Shown: piece after piece, positions 1-9,088 of the stretch
How positions within the stretch are numbered: the stretch's first letter is position 1
How the letters are laid out: each line of letters starts with the position of its first letter
Origin: Actinomycetes bacterium
Lineage (GTDB): Bacteria > Actinomycetota > Acidimicrobiia > Acidimicrobiales > Microtrichaceae
DNA: 64,000 nt
Assembly: GCA_024222295.1 (NCBI GenBank)
Contig: JAAEPF010000034.1
Span: 277,678 to 341,677, forward strand
Direction of reading: 5' to 3'
Made by a program: the position numbers and the translations under genes
The notes under the pieces: model-generated
Told to the model about the DNA's origin: nothing
The model's database searches: none
What the model saw: only the letters and a program-made list of their open reading frames with translations

Positions 1-521
1 TCTCGGGAGTCGGCGGTCTCGTGCGGTTCGAGGAGATCGAGAGTGCCGCCGGAATCGACCACGCGATCGGCGTCGTGCTGCCGCGCAACGTGATCGGAGC
101 GGAACCGGTGTGGCCGGCAACGGAGAGCGATGGCCTCGGTGAGCCGGGCACCTTCGCCGAGGCCCCTGAGGGTGCCGGTCCGATCCCGATGGGGGCCCGA
201 CTCCGTCTGCGTTCGGACTTCGCCCTCGACTGCCCGGAACAGGAGTGTCCGCAGGCCACGGAGGTGGTGCGGGCCCTGAAGCGGCACGGGATGATCGTGG
301 TGGACTCGATGGGCCCGGTGGACACCCTGGCGCAGGCCGGAGTTCACATCCTCGGTGAGATGTCGCCCGGTTGGGACGGCGTCGACCTGCGCCGCATCGA
401 GTGGCGAGCCGACGGCACCGAGGCGATGCGCCTGTCGGACTTCGAGCTCATCGATGCCCGGGACATGCGGGCACGGCCCGAGGCCGGGCCCCAGGATGAC
501 GGCTGGCTCCAGGTCCGCTGA
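1..521 (+). CDS. C-terminal part of a hypothetical protein (5' partial)
   Basis: The reading frame is open to the left edge of the window, so the GTG at 21 is probably internal and only the last ~173 residues are present. The visible part has a block reading PIPMGARLRLRSDF followed by ALKRHGMIVVDS, a pattern I associate with large secreted hypothetical proteins of actinobacteria, where it forms part of a beta-rich carbohydrate- or surface-related fold. No catalytic motif can be assigned. It ends just before the convergent DUF35 gene. Family placement is tentative. Confidence 0.55.
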   Translation, partial: SGVGGLVRFEEIESAAGIDHAIGVVLPRNVIGAEPVWPATESDGLGEPGTFAEAPEGAGPIPMGARLRLRSDFALDCPEQECPQATEVVRALKRHGMIVVDSMGPVDTLAQAGVHILGEMSPGWDGVDLRRIEWRADGTEAMRLSDFELIDARDMRARPEAGPQDDGWLQVR

Positions 522-527
522 GAGCTG

Positions 528-938
528 TCAGGCCGGACGAAACGCAGCGATCGTCAGGTCCTCGTCGAGGTCTACGAACTCGACCTCGAGCGGCATCCCG
601 ATGCTGAGTTCGTCGCCCTCCGCACCGACGATGTGGGTCATCATCCGGGGTCCCTCCGCGAGTTCGACGACGCCGGCGACGTAGGGCACGCGGGAGGGCC
701 AGGGAGGCAGGTCGTTGGTGTGGATGACCGACCAGGTGTAAAGCGTCGCCTGACCGCAGGCCGGCACCCACTCGACGTCGTCGGACCAGCAATGCGGGCA
801 GTGTGGCCGCGGGTAGTAGTGGTGCCGCTCACAGGATCCACACCGCCCCACGAGCAGTCGCCCGTCCTCGAGCGCCTGGAAGAAGGGCTCGTTTTCGTTC
901 TCGACCAATGGGAGGTCGAACCGGGGCGAAGCTGACAC
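528..938 (-). CDS. Zn-ribbon / OB-fold DUF35 protein, acyl-CoA-associated
   Basis: This 136-residue protein has the two-part DUF35 layout: an N-terminal rubredoxin-like zinc ribbon with CGSC and CPHC cysteine pairs (about residues 33-52), then an OB-fold starting at the TLYTWSVIH strand. Proteins of this family bind CoA esters and act as obligate partners of Ltp-type thiolase-fold aldolases in side-chain catabolism of steroids and related compounds. The likely partner is the thiolase homologue at 2298-3455 or the one at 55586-56737. The only reasonable start is the GTG at 936-938, which lies inside a copy of the CTGAC-N6-GTCAG palindrome. This implies a leaderless or very short-leader mRNA under direct operator control. 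Confidence 0.85.
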   Translation of the reverse strand: MSASPRFDLPLVENENEPFFQALEDGRLLVGRCGSCERHHYYPRPHCPHCWSDDVEWVPACGQATLYTWSVIHTNDLPPWPSRVPYVAGVVELAEGPRMMTHIVGAEGDELSIGMPLEVEFVDLDEDLTIAAFRPA

Positions 939-949
939 GAGCGTCAGGT
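930..949. promoter_or_regulatory. Palindromic operator site 1 (CTGAC-N6-GTCAG)
   Basis: Sequence AGCTGACACGAGCGTCAGGT, with the invariant halves CTGAC and GTCAG. It overlaps the GTG start of the DUF35 gene on the minus strand. It is one of nine copies of the same palindrome in the window, each at a gene start. Confidence 0.7.
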
Positions 950-972
950 TAGCACCGGGTCCTGCCCGCTGA

Positions 973-2223
973 TCAGGCCCGCTCCTTCGCCTCGTACATC
1001 GCCGTGTCGGCTGAGCGGATCAGCATCTCGGGATCATCGTGATCGGAGCTGTGAGCGAACCCGAAGCTGCAACCCGGGTGCCAGACGTCGTCGCCGACCG
1101 AGATCGGGTCGGCGAACGTCTCCCTTATCGTCCTGCGAAAGAGGTCCTCGCAGTCGCCGGGTCCGATCATGGCGAACTCGTCTCCACCCCATCGGCCGAC
1201 GATGGCGCCCTCGGCGCGGGTGATAGGAGGGAGGCGGCTTGCGAGTCGCCCGGCGATCGCCTGCAGCACCTCATCGCCGCGCTGGTGGCCCAGGCGGTCG
1301 TTGACCTCCTTGAACCGGTCGAGGTCGATGAACGCGACCGTTGCGGGGCCGGAGTCGAACATCGTGCTGAGGGCGTCGTCGAGTGCGGCACGGTTGGGCA
1401 GTCCGGTGAGCGGGTCGGTCGAGGCGCGCAGGGCGAGATCGCGCTCACGGGTGCGTCTTTCGGTGATGTCGTGGGACACCGACAGCACCACCCCGGCGCC
1501 GCCGACCTCCAGGCGGTTCATCACCGTGGACTCGATCCACCTGACCGTGCTGTCGGGTCGCACGATTCGTTGTCGAATGGACCGGCTGCTGCCCGGCTCC
1601 TCGAGCAGGGCGGACCACATCTCGACGCCGGCGGGGTGGTCGTCGGGGTGGATGAAACGCAGCACGGTGTTGCCGACGAGATCGTCGGCGGTGCGTCCGA
1701 AGACTTCCTCCACATCGCCCTCGGTGGCGAGCACCCGGCCGATGCCATCGAGTTCCTGGAGGATCCACACGGGGCGTTCGAAGCGGGCCACATCGAGCTC
1801 TGCGAAGCCGCCCGGACCGGCCAAGGTGCTGGACCGCGACCCGGTTGACTCGGGTGGATCCGCCGCGCCCCGGTCCGTGGTGGCGACCAGCACCACACCG
1901 ACACCATTTTGGTGGCGAAGGTCGAGCACCTTGGTCTCGCGGCTTCGCCACACCCCGTCGACCAACTGACGAAGGCGACCGGATCGGACGGTGCCCGGGT
2001 TGTCGAGCGCATCCCACCACAGACGGGCCAGTTCGGCGCGGTCCGGTTCGCAGACTGTCTGGATGTGCGACTCCCAGCCTGTGTCGGCCACCTCGGGTTC
2101 CGGCAGGTCGAGTGCCTCGGGCAGTTCCTGTACGCGAGCGGAGTCGTCGCGGGCGTAGATGGCCGCGTTGCCCATCTCGGCCAGCACCTCGCCGCGGGTC
2201 CATATCGGTGGCTCCTCGGTCAT
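973..2223 (-). CDS. PAS-GGDEF diguanylate cyclase
   Basis: This 416-residue soluble signalling protein probably makes cyclic di-GMP from two GTP. The C-terminal GGDEF domain (about residues 255-416) begins with DPLTGLPNRAALDDAL and has an intact active-site loop RWGGDEFAM. The RxxD inhibitory site expected just upstream is not present (RAEG instead), so product inhibition may be weak. The middle (about 140-250) is a PAS domain with FIHPDDHPAG and a PAC-like end, HDITERR. The N-terminal ~120 residues look like a second, degenerate sensory domain. No membrane segment is seen. It sits alone between two lipid-metabolism genes and does not share their operator. Confidence 0.9.
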   Translation of the reverse strand: MTEEPPIWTRGEVLAEMGNAAIYARDDSARVQELPEALDLPEPEVADTGWESHIQTVCEPDRAELARLWWDALDNPGTVRSGRLRQLVDGVWRSRETKVLDLRHQNGVGVVLVATTDRGAADPPESTGSRSSTLAGPGGFAELDVARFERPVWILQELDGIGRVLATEGDVEEVFGRTADDLVGNTVLRFIHPDDHPAGVEMWSALLEEPGSSRSIRQRIVRPDSTVRWIESTVMNRLEVGGAGVVLSVSHDITERRTRERDLALRASTDPLTGLPNRAALDDALSTMFDSGPATVAFIDLDRFKEVNDRLGHQRGDEVLQAIAGRLASRLPPITRAEGAIVGRWGGDEFAMIGPGDCEDLFRRTIRETFADPISVGDDVWHPGCSFGFAHSSDHDDPEMLIRSADTAMYEAKERA

Positions 2224-2297
2224 GGATTCAATGTAGAGGGGTGCCTTGGAAGATGTTGTTTCAGATGGTTTGCAGTTATTTCATACCAAGAGCGGAT

Positions 2298-3455
2298 TCA
2301 GGTTCCAAGGATCAGGGTGCCGTTGGAGCAGAACCACCCTCCGGTGCCGGACACCGCGGCGAGCTTCGCGTCGGCCACCTGCCGATCGGGTGCATCCGCG
2401 GCCTCGTAGTCCCCCCGCAACTGGCGCGTCGCCTCCACGATCAGGAACAGCCCCCTCATTCCCGGATGGCATGCCGAAAGGCCACCCCCGTCGGGATTGA
2501 CCGGCAGTTCTCCGCCGAGGCGGGTCGCTCCCGACGCGAAGAACGGTCCGCCCTCGCCCTTCTTGATGAAACCGAGGTCTTCGATGGTGACCATTGCCAT
2601 GTATGTGAAGGCGTCATACACGCAGGCGAGGTCGATGTCCTCGGGTGACACATCGGCTCGCTCGAATGCGATCGGGCCTGCCACCGAGGCCGGTCCCGCG
2701 GTGAAGTCGGTCCATTCGGACATGGTCGTATGGCTCGCGTGATGGCCGTGGCCGAGAACCCAGACCGGGTCCGAAACGGAGTCGGGGATGCGGTCCTCCG
2801 CCGCGAGCACCACCGCGCAGCCGCCGTCGGAGCGGATGCAGCAGTGCAGCTTCGTGAAAGGGTCCGCGATCATCCGGCTGCCGAGCACCTCGTCGACGGT
2901 GATGGGATCGCGGTAATAGGCATCGGGGTTGAACCCCGCGTTGTAGCGGGTGGACACGGCCACCTCGGCGAGTTGCTCCAGGGTGGTGCCGTACTCGTGC
3001 ATGTGCCTGCGTGCCGCCATCGCGTACTTGCCGATGATGGTGTGGCCATAGGGCACCTCGTAGCCGACCGGCCCGCGGGCGCCGAAGTTCAGGTTTGCGA
3101 GGCGCCGCCTGTTCTTCAGATCCGCCCTGGTGGTCGAGCCGTAGGAGAGAACCACAACATCCGCATGGCCCATGGCGATTGCATCGGCCGCGTGGCCTGC
3201 CATCACTTCCCAGGTGCCTCCTCCCACACCCGTGGAGTCGACCCACGTGGGCTTGAGCCCGATGTACTCGGCCACCTCGATCGGATTGAGGGCACCGGTG
3301 CCGTTTGATGCGAAGCCGTCCACGTCGTCGCGGGTGAGCCCGGCATCCGCGACGGCGCGCCGCGTGGCCTGTGCGTGCAGGGCGAACGGCGACTTGGTGT
3401 CCACCCTGCCCACATCGGAAAGGGCGGCACCGATCACAGCAACTCGTCGAGGCAT
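2298..3455 (-). CDS. Ltp-type thiolase-fold protein (lipid-transfer / retro-aldolase-like)
   Basis: This 385-residue member of the thiolase superfamily has the N-terminal RRVAVIGAALSDVGR strand and a C-terminal GGLSACHPGMRG block. Where a true thiolase has its nucleophilic cysteine, this protein has a glycine-rich stretch (GVGGGTWEVM). It is therefore not expected to perform classical thiolysis and resembles the SCP-x/Ltp2 group, some of which are retro-aldol lyases working with DUF35 partners. The CVYDAF motif, with a conserved tyrosine, matches that group. The ATG start at 3455 lies 27 nt downstream of an operator copy. Exact substrate unknown; aldolase activity is inference. Confidence 0.82.
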   Translation of the reverse strand: MPRRVAVIGAALSDVGRVDTKSPFALHAQATRRAVADAGLTRDDVDGFASNGTGALNPIEVAEYIGLKPTWVDSTGVGGGTWEVMAGHAADAIAMGHADVVVLSYGSTTRADLKNRRRLANLNFGARGPVGYEVPYGHTIIGKYAMAARRHMHEYGTTLEQLAEVAVSTRYNAGFNPDAYYRDPITVDEVLGSRMIADPFTKLHCCIRSDGGCAVVLAAEDRIPDSVSDPVWVLGHGHHASHTTMSEWTDFTAGPASVAGPIAFERADVSPEDIDLACVYDAFTYMAMVTIEDLGFIKKGEGGPFFASGATRLGGELPVNPDGGGLSACHPGMRGLFLIVEATRQLRGDYEAADAPDRQVADAKLAAVSGTGGWFCSNGTLILGT

Positions 3456-3481
3456 GGACGCACATTACCCGAGGCCACCGA

Positions 3482-3501
3482 ACCTGACACGGGCGTCAGG
3501 T
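3482..3501. promoter_or_regulatory. Palindromic operator site 2
   Basis: Sequence ACCTGACACGGGCGTCAGGT. It lies 27 nt upstream of the Ltp-type thiolase start on the minus strand and 48 nt upstream of the plus-strand gene at 3549. Confidence 0.75.
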
Positions 3502-3548
3502 GGCTCGGCACTGGACAGCACAGCGGGAGCCGGGTCTAGTGTCGTGCG

Positions 3549-4148
3549 GTGCGCGCAGCTGCATCGATGCGACGCCAGTGGTCCGACACCCCGGCCGGTT
3601 CGGGGACACCTCCGCCACCCGGGCCAGAGGCGCAGACCCGGTCTGCTACCCCCGCGCGCCCAAGCGAAGCGCCCCCTGTGTGGTCCGTCGCCCGCGATGC
3701 GGAACTACCGGGAAGGGCGGACTCCGCCTCACCCTGGATCGAAAGGCCCGTTGCACCGCCACGGTCACGCGCCGGCGTGCTTGCGGTTGGGCTCGCAACG
3801 GCCCTGCTCGCGTTCTACGTGCTCCAGCTCGGCGCGGCTCTGCTGTCCTGGTACGACTCGGAGATCCGCACGCCTGGCCAGAGCGACGCGATCGCCGCCT
3901 ATTCGGTGTGTTCCCTGCTGCTGGTGCCGGTGTACCTGTTCCGTGGCCGGTGGCGGGTCGTACCGATACTGGCGGCGACCGCCGCGGGTGTGGCGACGCC
4001 GGTGCTTCTGTCGCGTGACCTGCTGGGCATGCTCGGGGTTCCCGACGTGTGGATCGGCCAGTCGCTGACCCTTCATGTGCTGTTCCCGTTGGTGGTCGGG
4101 CTCGTGGCCGCCACGGCCGTGCTCGTGCGCGGCTCGAGGCGCAGCTGA
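3549..4148 (+). CDS. Small integral membrane protein of unknown function
   Basis: A 199-residue product from a GTG start. The first ~70 residues are proline/alanine-rich and probably cytoplasmic and disordered. Four hydrophobic stretches follow (VLAVGLATALLAFYVLQLGA, a segment around SVCSLLLVPVYLF, one around ILAATAAGVATPVLL and one around LTLHVLFPLVVGLVAA), consistent with four membrane spans. I do not recognise the family. The start is uncertain because the N-terminal extension is low complexity. Codon use matches the neighbours, and it runs in the same direction as the MpaB-like gene. Confidence 0.55.
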   Translation: MRAAASMRRQWSDTPAGSGTPPPPGPEAQTRSATPARPSEAPPVWSVARDAELPGRADSASPWIERPVAPPRSRAGVLAVGLATALLAFYVLQLGAALLSWYDSEIRTPGQSDAIAAYSVCSLLLVPVYLFRGRWRVVPILAATAAGVATPVLLSRDLLGMLGVPDVWIGQSLTLHVLFPLVVGLVAATAVLVRGSRRS

Positions 4149-4218
4149 GGCGTTGACTGCGCAGCCCCGGTCGGCAAGGCTGAAGCTGAACGACATTCGA
4201 GAATCCACGGGGGGTTAC

Positions 4219-5118
4219 GTGAGCGATGTCGACAGGGGCTACTTCCCCAAGGGCGAGTCCGTACTGCGGATGGTGATGGAGGAGCGGCTGGTCGGCACGC
4301 TCTACGGATCACGGGCGCTCGTGGTGGGCGCACTGGAACCCATGGCCTTCACCGGCACCTACCTGCGCAGCCGGGCGACCCGCAGCGGCGACTACTACGG
4401 CCGCCTGCTCGACACCCAGGCTGCATTCGAGGACGTGTTCTTCGAAACGCGCGCCGAGGCTGACAAGACCCTCCGGCGCGTGGCACGAATGCATGCCGGA
4501 GTGAGTGGACAGGTCAACGAGGGCATCGGTCCCGACTACCCCGAAGGGTCCACCTACAGCGCCGGCGACCCCTGGCTGGCGTTCTGGACCATGGCAGTGC
4601 TCTGCGAATCGGCCTATGCGATCTACCGGGCCTACGTACGTGACCTGACCGAAGAGGAGAAGGCCCTCTACTGGGCCGACTGGCGGCGATTCGGCGAGAT
4701 GTTCGGCATGCCTGCCGACGCGGCACCCGAAACCTGGCAGGAGTTCCGCCAGAAGTACCTCGGTTACATCCACTCCGACCGCCCACACGTGCTGCAGATG
4801 GCCAACCGTGCGGCAATCGCGGTTGTGAACCTGCCCGGCGGAGCACCGGTGTCGCCCGCACGCCGGGTGATGTACCTGCTGATGGTCGGCACGTTGCCCG
4901 ACCGCGTACGCAAGCTCCACGGCCTTTCATGGGGTACCGCAGAGCAGCTCGCCTGGGTGCCGGTGCGCGAGGCGGCCCGGGTCGGCGGGCACGTGATACC
5001 CGCGCCGGTGAGGCAGGGCCCGGTGGGTGGGCGTGCCCGACGAATCCTCGATCCGCTGCGCGACCGCGAAGTCGAACTGATCCGCGACCTCCAGTCGCGG
5101 CTGCCCATGCCCACCTGA
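4219..5118 (+). CDS. Oxygenase MpaB / DUF2236 family protein
   Basis: A 299-residue protein of the MpaB/latex-clearing (DUF2236) family, whose characterised members are b-type-heme oxygenases. The match rests on SVLRMVMEERLVGTLYGSRA at the N-terminus, the block RVARMHAGVSG (the histidine is a heme-ligand candidate), and the downstream helices around DPWLAFWTMAVLCESAYAIY and WQEFRQKYLGYIHSDR. The GTG at 4219 is preferred because a GGGGG run lies just upstream and the family homology begins there; an open frame continues further upstream but looks non-coding. The substrate cannot be told from sequence. Confidence 0.8.
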   Translation: MSDVDRGYFPKGESVLRMVMEERLVGTLYGSRALVVGALEPMAFTGTYLRSRATRSGDYYGRLLDTQAAFEDVFFETRAEADKTLRRVARMHAGVSGQVNEGIGPDYPEGSTYSAGDPWLAFWTMAVLCESAYAIYRAYVRDLTEEEKALYWADWRRFGEMFGMPADAAPETWQEFRQKYLGYIHSDRPHVLQMANRAAIAVVNLPGGAPVSPARRVMYLLMVGTLPDRVRKLHGLSWGTAEQLAWVPVREAARVGGHVIPAPVRQGPVGGRARRILDPLRDREVELIRDLQSRLPMPT

Positions 5119-5185
5119 GCTGTCCGACGCCGCTGAAGCCCGCACCGGGCAACACGGCAACACCAACGAGACCAAGAGAGTCGAG

Positions 5186-6727
5186 ATGACCGACAACGCT
5201 GCAGCAGACATCGCGGATGACACCGAGGTGGTGATCGAGGCCCCGTGTGGCGACCTGCTCGGACGATGGGGGTCCGGCGTGGCCCGCTTCGCCGGGATCC
5301 CATTCGCTGCTCCGCCCACCGGGCAACGCCGCTTCCGCCCGCCGGAGCCGGCCGCCAAGTGGGACGGGGTGCGCAACGCCCTGCACTTCGCCCCCATCTG
5401 CCCACAGAACCCCTCGATGATGGACGCCCTCTTCGGGGGTGAGGCAGAGCAGTGGGACGAGGACTGCCTGCATCTCAACGTATGGTCGCCGAAGCCCGAA
5501 GGCGACGCCGATCTACCTGTGATGGTGTGGATCCACGGCGGCGGATTCGAGATGGGGTCGGGGTCATCCCCGCTGTACCACGGCGAGTCGTTCGCCCGTG
5601 ACGGCGTGGTGTACGTGAGCATCAACTACCGCCTCGGCAGCTTGGGCTTCCTCGAACTGGGTCACCTCGACCCTGAGCTGGCCGGCTCGGGCAACGTCGG
5701 TCTGCTCGATCAGGTCGCAGCTTTGCGTTGGGTGCGCGACAACATCTCCTCGTTCGGAGGCGACCCGGGCAACGTCACGATCTTCGGCGAGTCGGCAGGA
5801 GCGATGAGCGTGTCGCTGTTGCTCGCGATGCCCGAGGCCGAAGGCCTGTTCTCGAAAGTGATCTCGCAGTCGGGCGCCCTTGCAACTGCCAAGGCTCCCG
5901 CCCAGGCGGCGGCCGATACCGAGGAGTTCATGGCACACGCGGCAGTCGACTCGGTCGATGCGCTCCGCGACCTGCCGATCGAGCAGTTGCTGGCCGCCCA
6001 CGCTGCCATGTCGGCTGCACGGATGGCGGAGCCCGAAGAGGTGATACGGCGCTTCGGTAGCCCGCTCGCCTTCCTGGCGTTCCGCCCGGTGGCAGATGGT
6101 GCAGCCGTGCCCACCGACGCGATCGCGAAGGTGGCCGCAGGCGAGGTACCCCGGGTCCCGCTGTTGATCGGCAGCAACCTCGAGGAGTGGAAGCTGTTCG
6201 CAATGATGGCGCCGGGCTCGCAGAGCACTGACGACCTCCGCGAACGCCTCAAGATGCTCACGCCTTCGCCCGACGAGGCACTGGCCGTCTACGAGTCCGA
6301 GCATCCCGGCGCCAGCCCCGCCGACCTCGAGTCGGCTGCGCTCACCGACGTGGTGTTTCGCATCCCTGCCACCCAGATGGCTGAAGCCCACGCTGCCCAC
6401 AGCGATGTGTGGCAGTACCGCTTCGACTGGCGCAGTCCTGCGCTGGGGGGCTTGCTGGGCGCGGCGCACGCCATCGAGATCCCCTTCGTGTTCGACATGG
6501 TCGAAGACCACCGCCTGCATGTGCTGGTGGGTGCGGAGGCGCCCGTGGCACTGTCCCGTGGCGTCCACGCCGCATGGGTCGCCTTCGCACGAACCGGCTC
6601 GCCAGAGCTCGACGGGGTCGGGTGGCCATCGCGCAGTGGCGGTTCCAGGCCCGTTCTGGTCCTCGACAACGAGGTCACGCTCGTGGACGACCCACAGTCG
6701 GCTACCCGGGAGTTCTGGGCCCGCTGA
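5186..6727 (+). CDS. Type-B carboxylesterase / lipase
   Basis: A 513-residue alpha/beta hydrolase of the carboxylesterase type-B family, hydrolysing carboxylic esters. Visible elements are the oxyanion block HGGGFEMGSG, the nucleophile elbow GESAGAMSV (serine near residue 206), the acid-residue region IGSNLEEWKLF and the catalytic-histidine region GAAHAIEIPFVF. The N-terminal block RWGSGVARFAGIPFAAPPTG is typical of the family. No signal peptide is seen, so it is probably cytoplasmic. It follows the MpaB-like gene by about 67 bp. Confidence 0.92.
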   Translation: MTDNAAADIADDTEVVIEAPCGDLLGRWGSGVARFAGIPFAAPPTGQRRFRPPEPAAKWDGVRNALHFAPICPQNPSMMDALFGGEAEQWDEDCLHLNVWSPKPEGDADLPVMVWIHGGGFEMGSGSSPLYHGESFARDGVVYVSINYRLGSLGFLELGHLDPELAGSGNVGLLDQVAALRWVRDNISSFGGDPGNVTIFGESAGAMSVSLLLAMPEAEGLFSKVISQSGALATAKAPAQAAADTEEFMAHAAVDSVDALRDLPIEQLLAAHAAMSAARMAEPEEVIRRFGSPLAFLAFRPVADGAAVPTDAIAKVAAGEVPRVPLLIGSNLEEWKLFAMMAPGSQSTDDLRERLKMLTPSPDEALAVYESEHPGASPADLESAALTDVVFRIPATQMAEAHAAHSDVWQYRFDWRSPALGGLLGAAHAIEIPFVFDMVEDHRLHVLVGAEAPVALSRGVHAAWVAFARTGSPELDGVGWPSRSGGSRPVLVLDNEVTLVDDPQSATREFWAR

Positions 6728-6754
6728 GAGCAGCGTCCGGCGCCTGCAGCCGCG

Positions 6755-7204
6755 TTAGCGGAAGTCCCAGAACTGCACCTCCACCATCAGCGGGAGTCTG
6801 AAGCGCACGTAGAAGGCGTGAAGGTCCAGCACCTCGAAGTCGTCGGAGTCGGGCTCGATCACATCGACCCGGTCGTCCTGGTCCGCCCGAGCGCGAACCC
6901 GCTCCCAGCAGGCATCGAAGTCACTCTTGGACCGCACAGACACCCCGAAGTGGTCGAGGCGCACAGTGGTCATGGGCGTGTCGTGCGCGTGCAGGAACAC
7001 GAACTGGTCCCAGTGCCCGACGGTCATGACTGCGATCTTGCCCTCCTCGCCCTGGTCGGCCAGCTCCTCCCACCCGAAGCAGTCCGAGTAGAACCCGAGC
7101 AGCTCCGCGCGGTCCGATCCGTGCAGCAGCTCGGCGGGCACCGACATCGCCACGTGGTTGAGCCTCGGGATGCCGGCCGGGAACAACTCGGACGTGCGTG
7201 TCAT
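6755..7204 (-). CDS. Glyoxalase/VOC-superfamily protein
   Basis: A 149-residue single-unit VOC (vicinal oxygen chelate) protein. It opens with IPRLNHVAMSVPAE and has the second-strand block RLDHFGVSVRSKSDFD, giving paired betaalphabetabetabeta modules with histidines in both (NHVAM, DHFGV). Such proteins act as dioxygenases, isomerases or epimerases, and the reaction here cannot be named. It is the last gene of a six-gene minus-strand operon headed by the ABC substrate-binding protein at 13259, with a 28-nt gap from the alcohol dehydrogenase. This points to a role in processing the imported compound. Confidence 0.82.
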   Translation of the reverse strand: MTRTSELFPAGIPRLNHVAMSVPAELLHGSDRAELLGFYSDCFGWEELADQGEEGKIAVMTVGHWDQFVFLHAHDTPMTTVRLDHFGVSVRSKSDFDACWERVRARADQDDRVDVIEPDSDDFEVLDLHAFYVRFRLPLMVEVQFWDFR

Positions 7205-7232
7205 GTCTGCTTCCTTCCCAAGGCCGGTCCGA

Positions 7233-8288
7233 TCATGGCTGTGTCGCCCTGCCGGGTCTGATCATTACCTTGCCCGCGTGCTCGCCGGCGGCCAGCTTCG
7301 CGGCCGCCTCCGCAACGCCGTCGAGGCCGTACTCGACCGGGTCGACCAGCTGCGGCGCGGGAAAGGCTGGATCGGACAGCAGGTCCACAGCCTTGTCGAA
7401 CCCGTGCTTGTCGTAGACGAAGCAGCCGCGCACGCCCAGTTCCATCACGATCATCCGGTTGGGGTCGAACGACGGTCGCTGCAGGCCGGTTCCCACCATC
7501 ACCAGCGTGCCGCCGCGGCGGAGCTGCTGGAAGCCGACCTCGACGGCTTGGGCCTTGCCCGACGTGTCGATCACGGCGTGGTAGGCAGGATCGGCGACGG
7601 TGTCCACCTGCGACATGTCGAAGGTGCCGAGCTTGTCGGGATGCACGACCTCCAGTCCGACACTGCGTGCCAGCTCGGCGCGCGATTCCGCGGGCTCACT
7701 CACCCGCACTCCGTGGCCGTCATGTGCAAGCGCCGCTGCGGCGAGAATCCCGATCGGGCCCGCCCCCTGCACGAGCACATCCGACGACGGCTCCAGTTCC
7801 GCGCGGGTGATCGCGTGCAGCGACACCGCAAGCGGTTCGGCCAGCGCGGCAGTGCGCATGTCGAGGCCGTCCGGGACGGCCATCAGTCCGTCAGCCGCCG
7901 ACAACACATGTGTTGCGAACGCGCCGTCGAACTCTCCGGTCATCGGATCCTGGTTCTCGCACTGCGCCGGCTTGCCGGCGAGGCAGGCTTCGCAACTGCC
8001 GCACTTCGGGTCGTCGGCCGACAGCACCGGCTGGCCCACCGTGAACTGCTCGACGCCGTCGCCGAGCTCGACCACCCTGCCGCTCCACTCGTGGCCGAGC
8101 ACGTCACCAGGGGTGCCCCATCCCTCCACGATCAGGTGCAGGTCCGAGCCGCACACACCGCAGTAGTCGACCTCCACGAGCACTTCGCCGGGCGCCGGAG
8201 CGCGGATCGGCCGGTCCTCGACCTCGACCACTCCGCGGGATCGGTATACCGCCGAGGCGACCGCGCGCACCGACGCCGGATCGCTCAC
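7233..8288 (-). CDS. Zinc-dependent alcohol dehydrogenase (MDR superfamily)
   Basis: A 351-residue medium-chain dehydrogenase. The catalytic-zinc site is CGVCGSDLH and GHEWSG. The structural-zinc loop is intact as CGSCEACLAGKPAQC. The dinucleotide fold contains GAGPIGILAAAAL. Overall it resembles threonine/sorbitol/aryl-alcohol dehydrogenases and should oxidise a secondary or primary alcohol with NAD(P). Its start overlaps the livF-like stop by 4 nt (ATGA), so it is translationally coupled to the transporter. This suggests that it acts on the imported compound or its first product. Confidence 0.92.
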   Translation of the reverse strand: MSDPASVRAVASAVYRSRGVVEVEDRPIRAPAPGEVLVEVDYCGVCGSDLHLIVEGWGTPGDVLGHEWSGRVVELGDGVEQFTVGQPVLSADDPKCGSCEACLAGKPAQCENQDPMTGEFDGAFATHVLSAADGLMAVPDGLDMRTAALAEPLAVSLHAITRAELEPSSDVLVQGAGPIGILAAAALAHDGHGVRVSEPAESRAELARSVGLEVVHPDKLGTFDMSQVDTVADPAYHAVIDTSGKAQAVEVGFQQLRRGGTLVMVGTGLQRPSFDPNRMIVMELGVRGCFVYDKHGFDKAVDLLSDPAFPAPQLVDPVEYGLDGVAEAAAKLAAGEHAGKVMIRPGRATQP

Positions 8289-9088
8289 GGTGCATCCCCA
8301 TCGTCGTCGGAGGCACCGGCCGACGGGTTGCCCGCCGGCAGCAAGATCTCACCGTCGAGTGAACGGGCCTCCGACGGCGTGCCGCGGAACGTGACCTCGC
8401 CCTTCTGGATCACCACGACCTCGTCGGCGAGTTGGAGGGCGTGGTCGAGGTGCTGTTCGACCACGAGAAGGGCGCATCCGGTCTCGCGGACTCGCTCCAG
8501 GGTCCTGTAAACCTCAGCGGTGACCAGTGGTGCAAGTCCCAATGACAACTCGTCGGCGACCAGGAGCCGCGGGTGCACCACGAGCACCCGTGCGAGCGTG
8601 AGCATTCGCTGTTCGCCACCTGACAGGGTGCCGGCCAACTGGTTGCTTCGGTCCTTCAGCCGGGGGAACATGTCGAGCGCCTCGCCGAGTGCCGCCTCGG
8701 CGTCCGAAACGCCCGGTGAGTTGCGAAAGGCCACGCGCAGGTTGTCCTGCACGCTGAGCGTGGCGAACACTCCGCGGCCTTCAGGTGCTGTCGCGATCCC
8801 CGCCCTCGCGAACCGGTGCACCGGGGCGCCCGTGAAGTCGTCGCCATCGACGAGCACCCTGCCCGCGGTGGGCTCGACGAGTCCGGTGGCCACCCTCGCC
8901 ACCGTGGACTTGCCGGCGCCGTTGGCTCCCACGAGGGCCACGGCAGAGCCGGCGTCGACCTCGAGTGACAGGTCGAACAGTGCCCGGAACGCGCCATAGC
9001 CGGCGTCTACTCCGTCGAGGCGCAAGGCCGGGGCGGGCGAGGTGGCCACGGCCGGGCCATCGGCGGTGCCATCGGGTCGGGGTGTCAT
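8285..9088 (-). CDS. livF: Branched-chain-type ABC transporter ATP-binding protein (LivF-like)
   Basis: A 267-residue ATPase subunit with Walker A GANGAGKSTV, ABC signature LSGGEQRMLTLARVL, and a Walker B region LLVADELSLGLAPL, where the aspartate-glutamate pair is intact and the SLGLAP run is typical of LivF. It powers import with LivG through the fused permease encoded upstream. It overlaps both neighbours by 4 nt. The family handles branched-chain amino acids, amides, urea or aromatic and alicyclic acids. The catabolic context suggests the last kind of substrate, but this is inference. Confidence 0.93.
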   Translation of the reverse strand: MTPRPDGTADGPAVATSPAPALRLDGVDAGYGAFRALFDLSLEVDAGSAVALVGANGAGKSTVARVATGLVEPTAGRVLVDGDDFTGAPVHRFARAGIATAPEGRGVFATLSVQDNLRVAFRNSPGVSDAEAALGEALDMFPRLKDRSNQLAGTLSGGEQRMLTLARVLVVHPRLLVADELSLGLAPLVTAEVYRTLERVRETGCALLVVEQHLDHALQLADEVVVIQKGEVTFRGTPSEARSLDGEILLPAGNPSAGASDDDGDAP

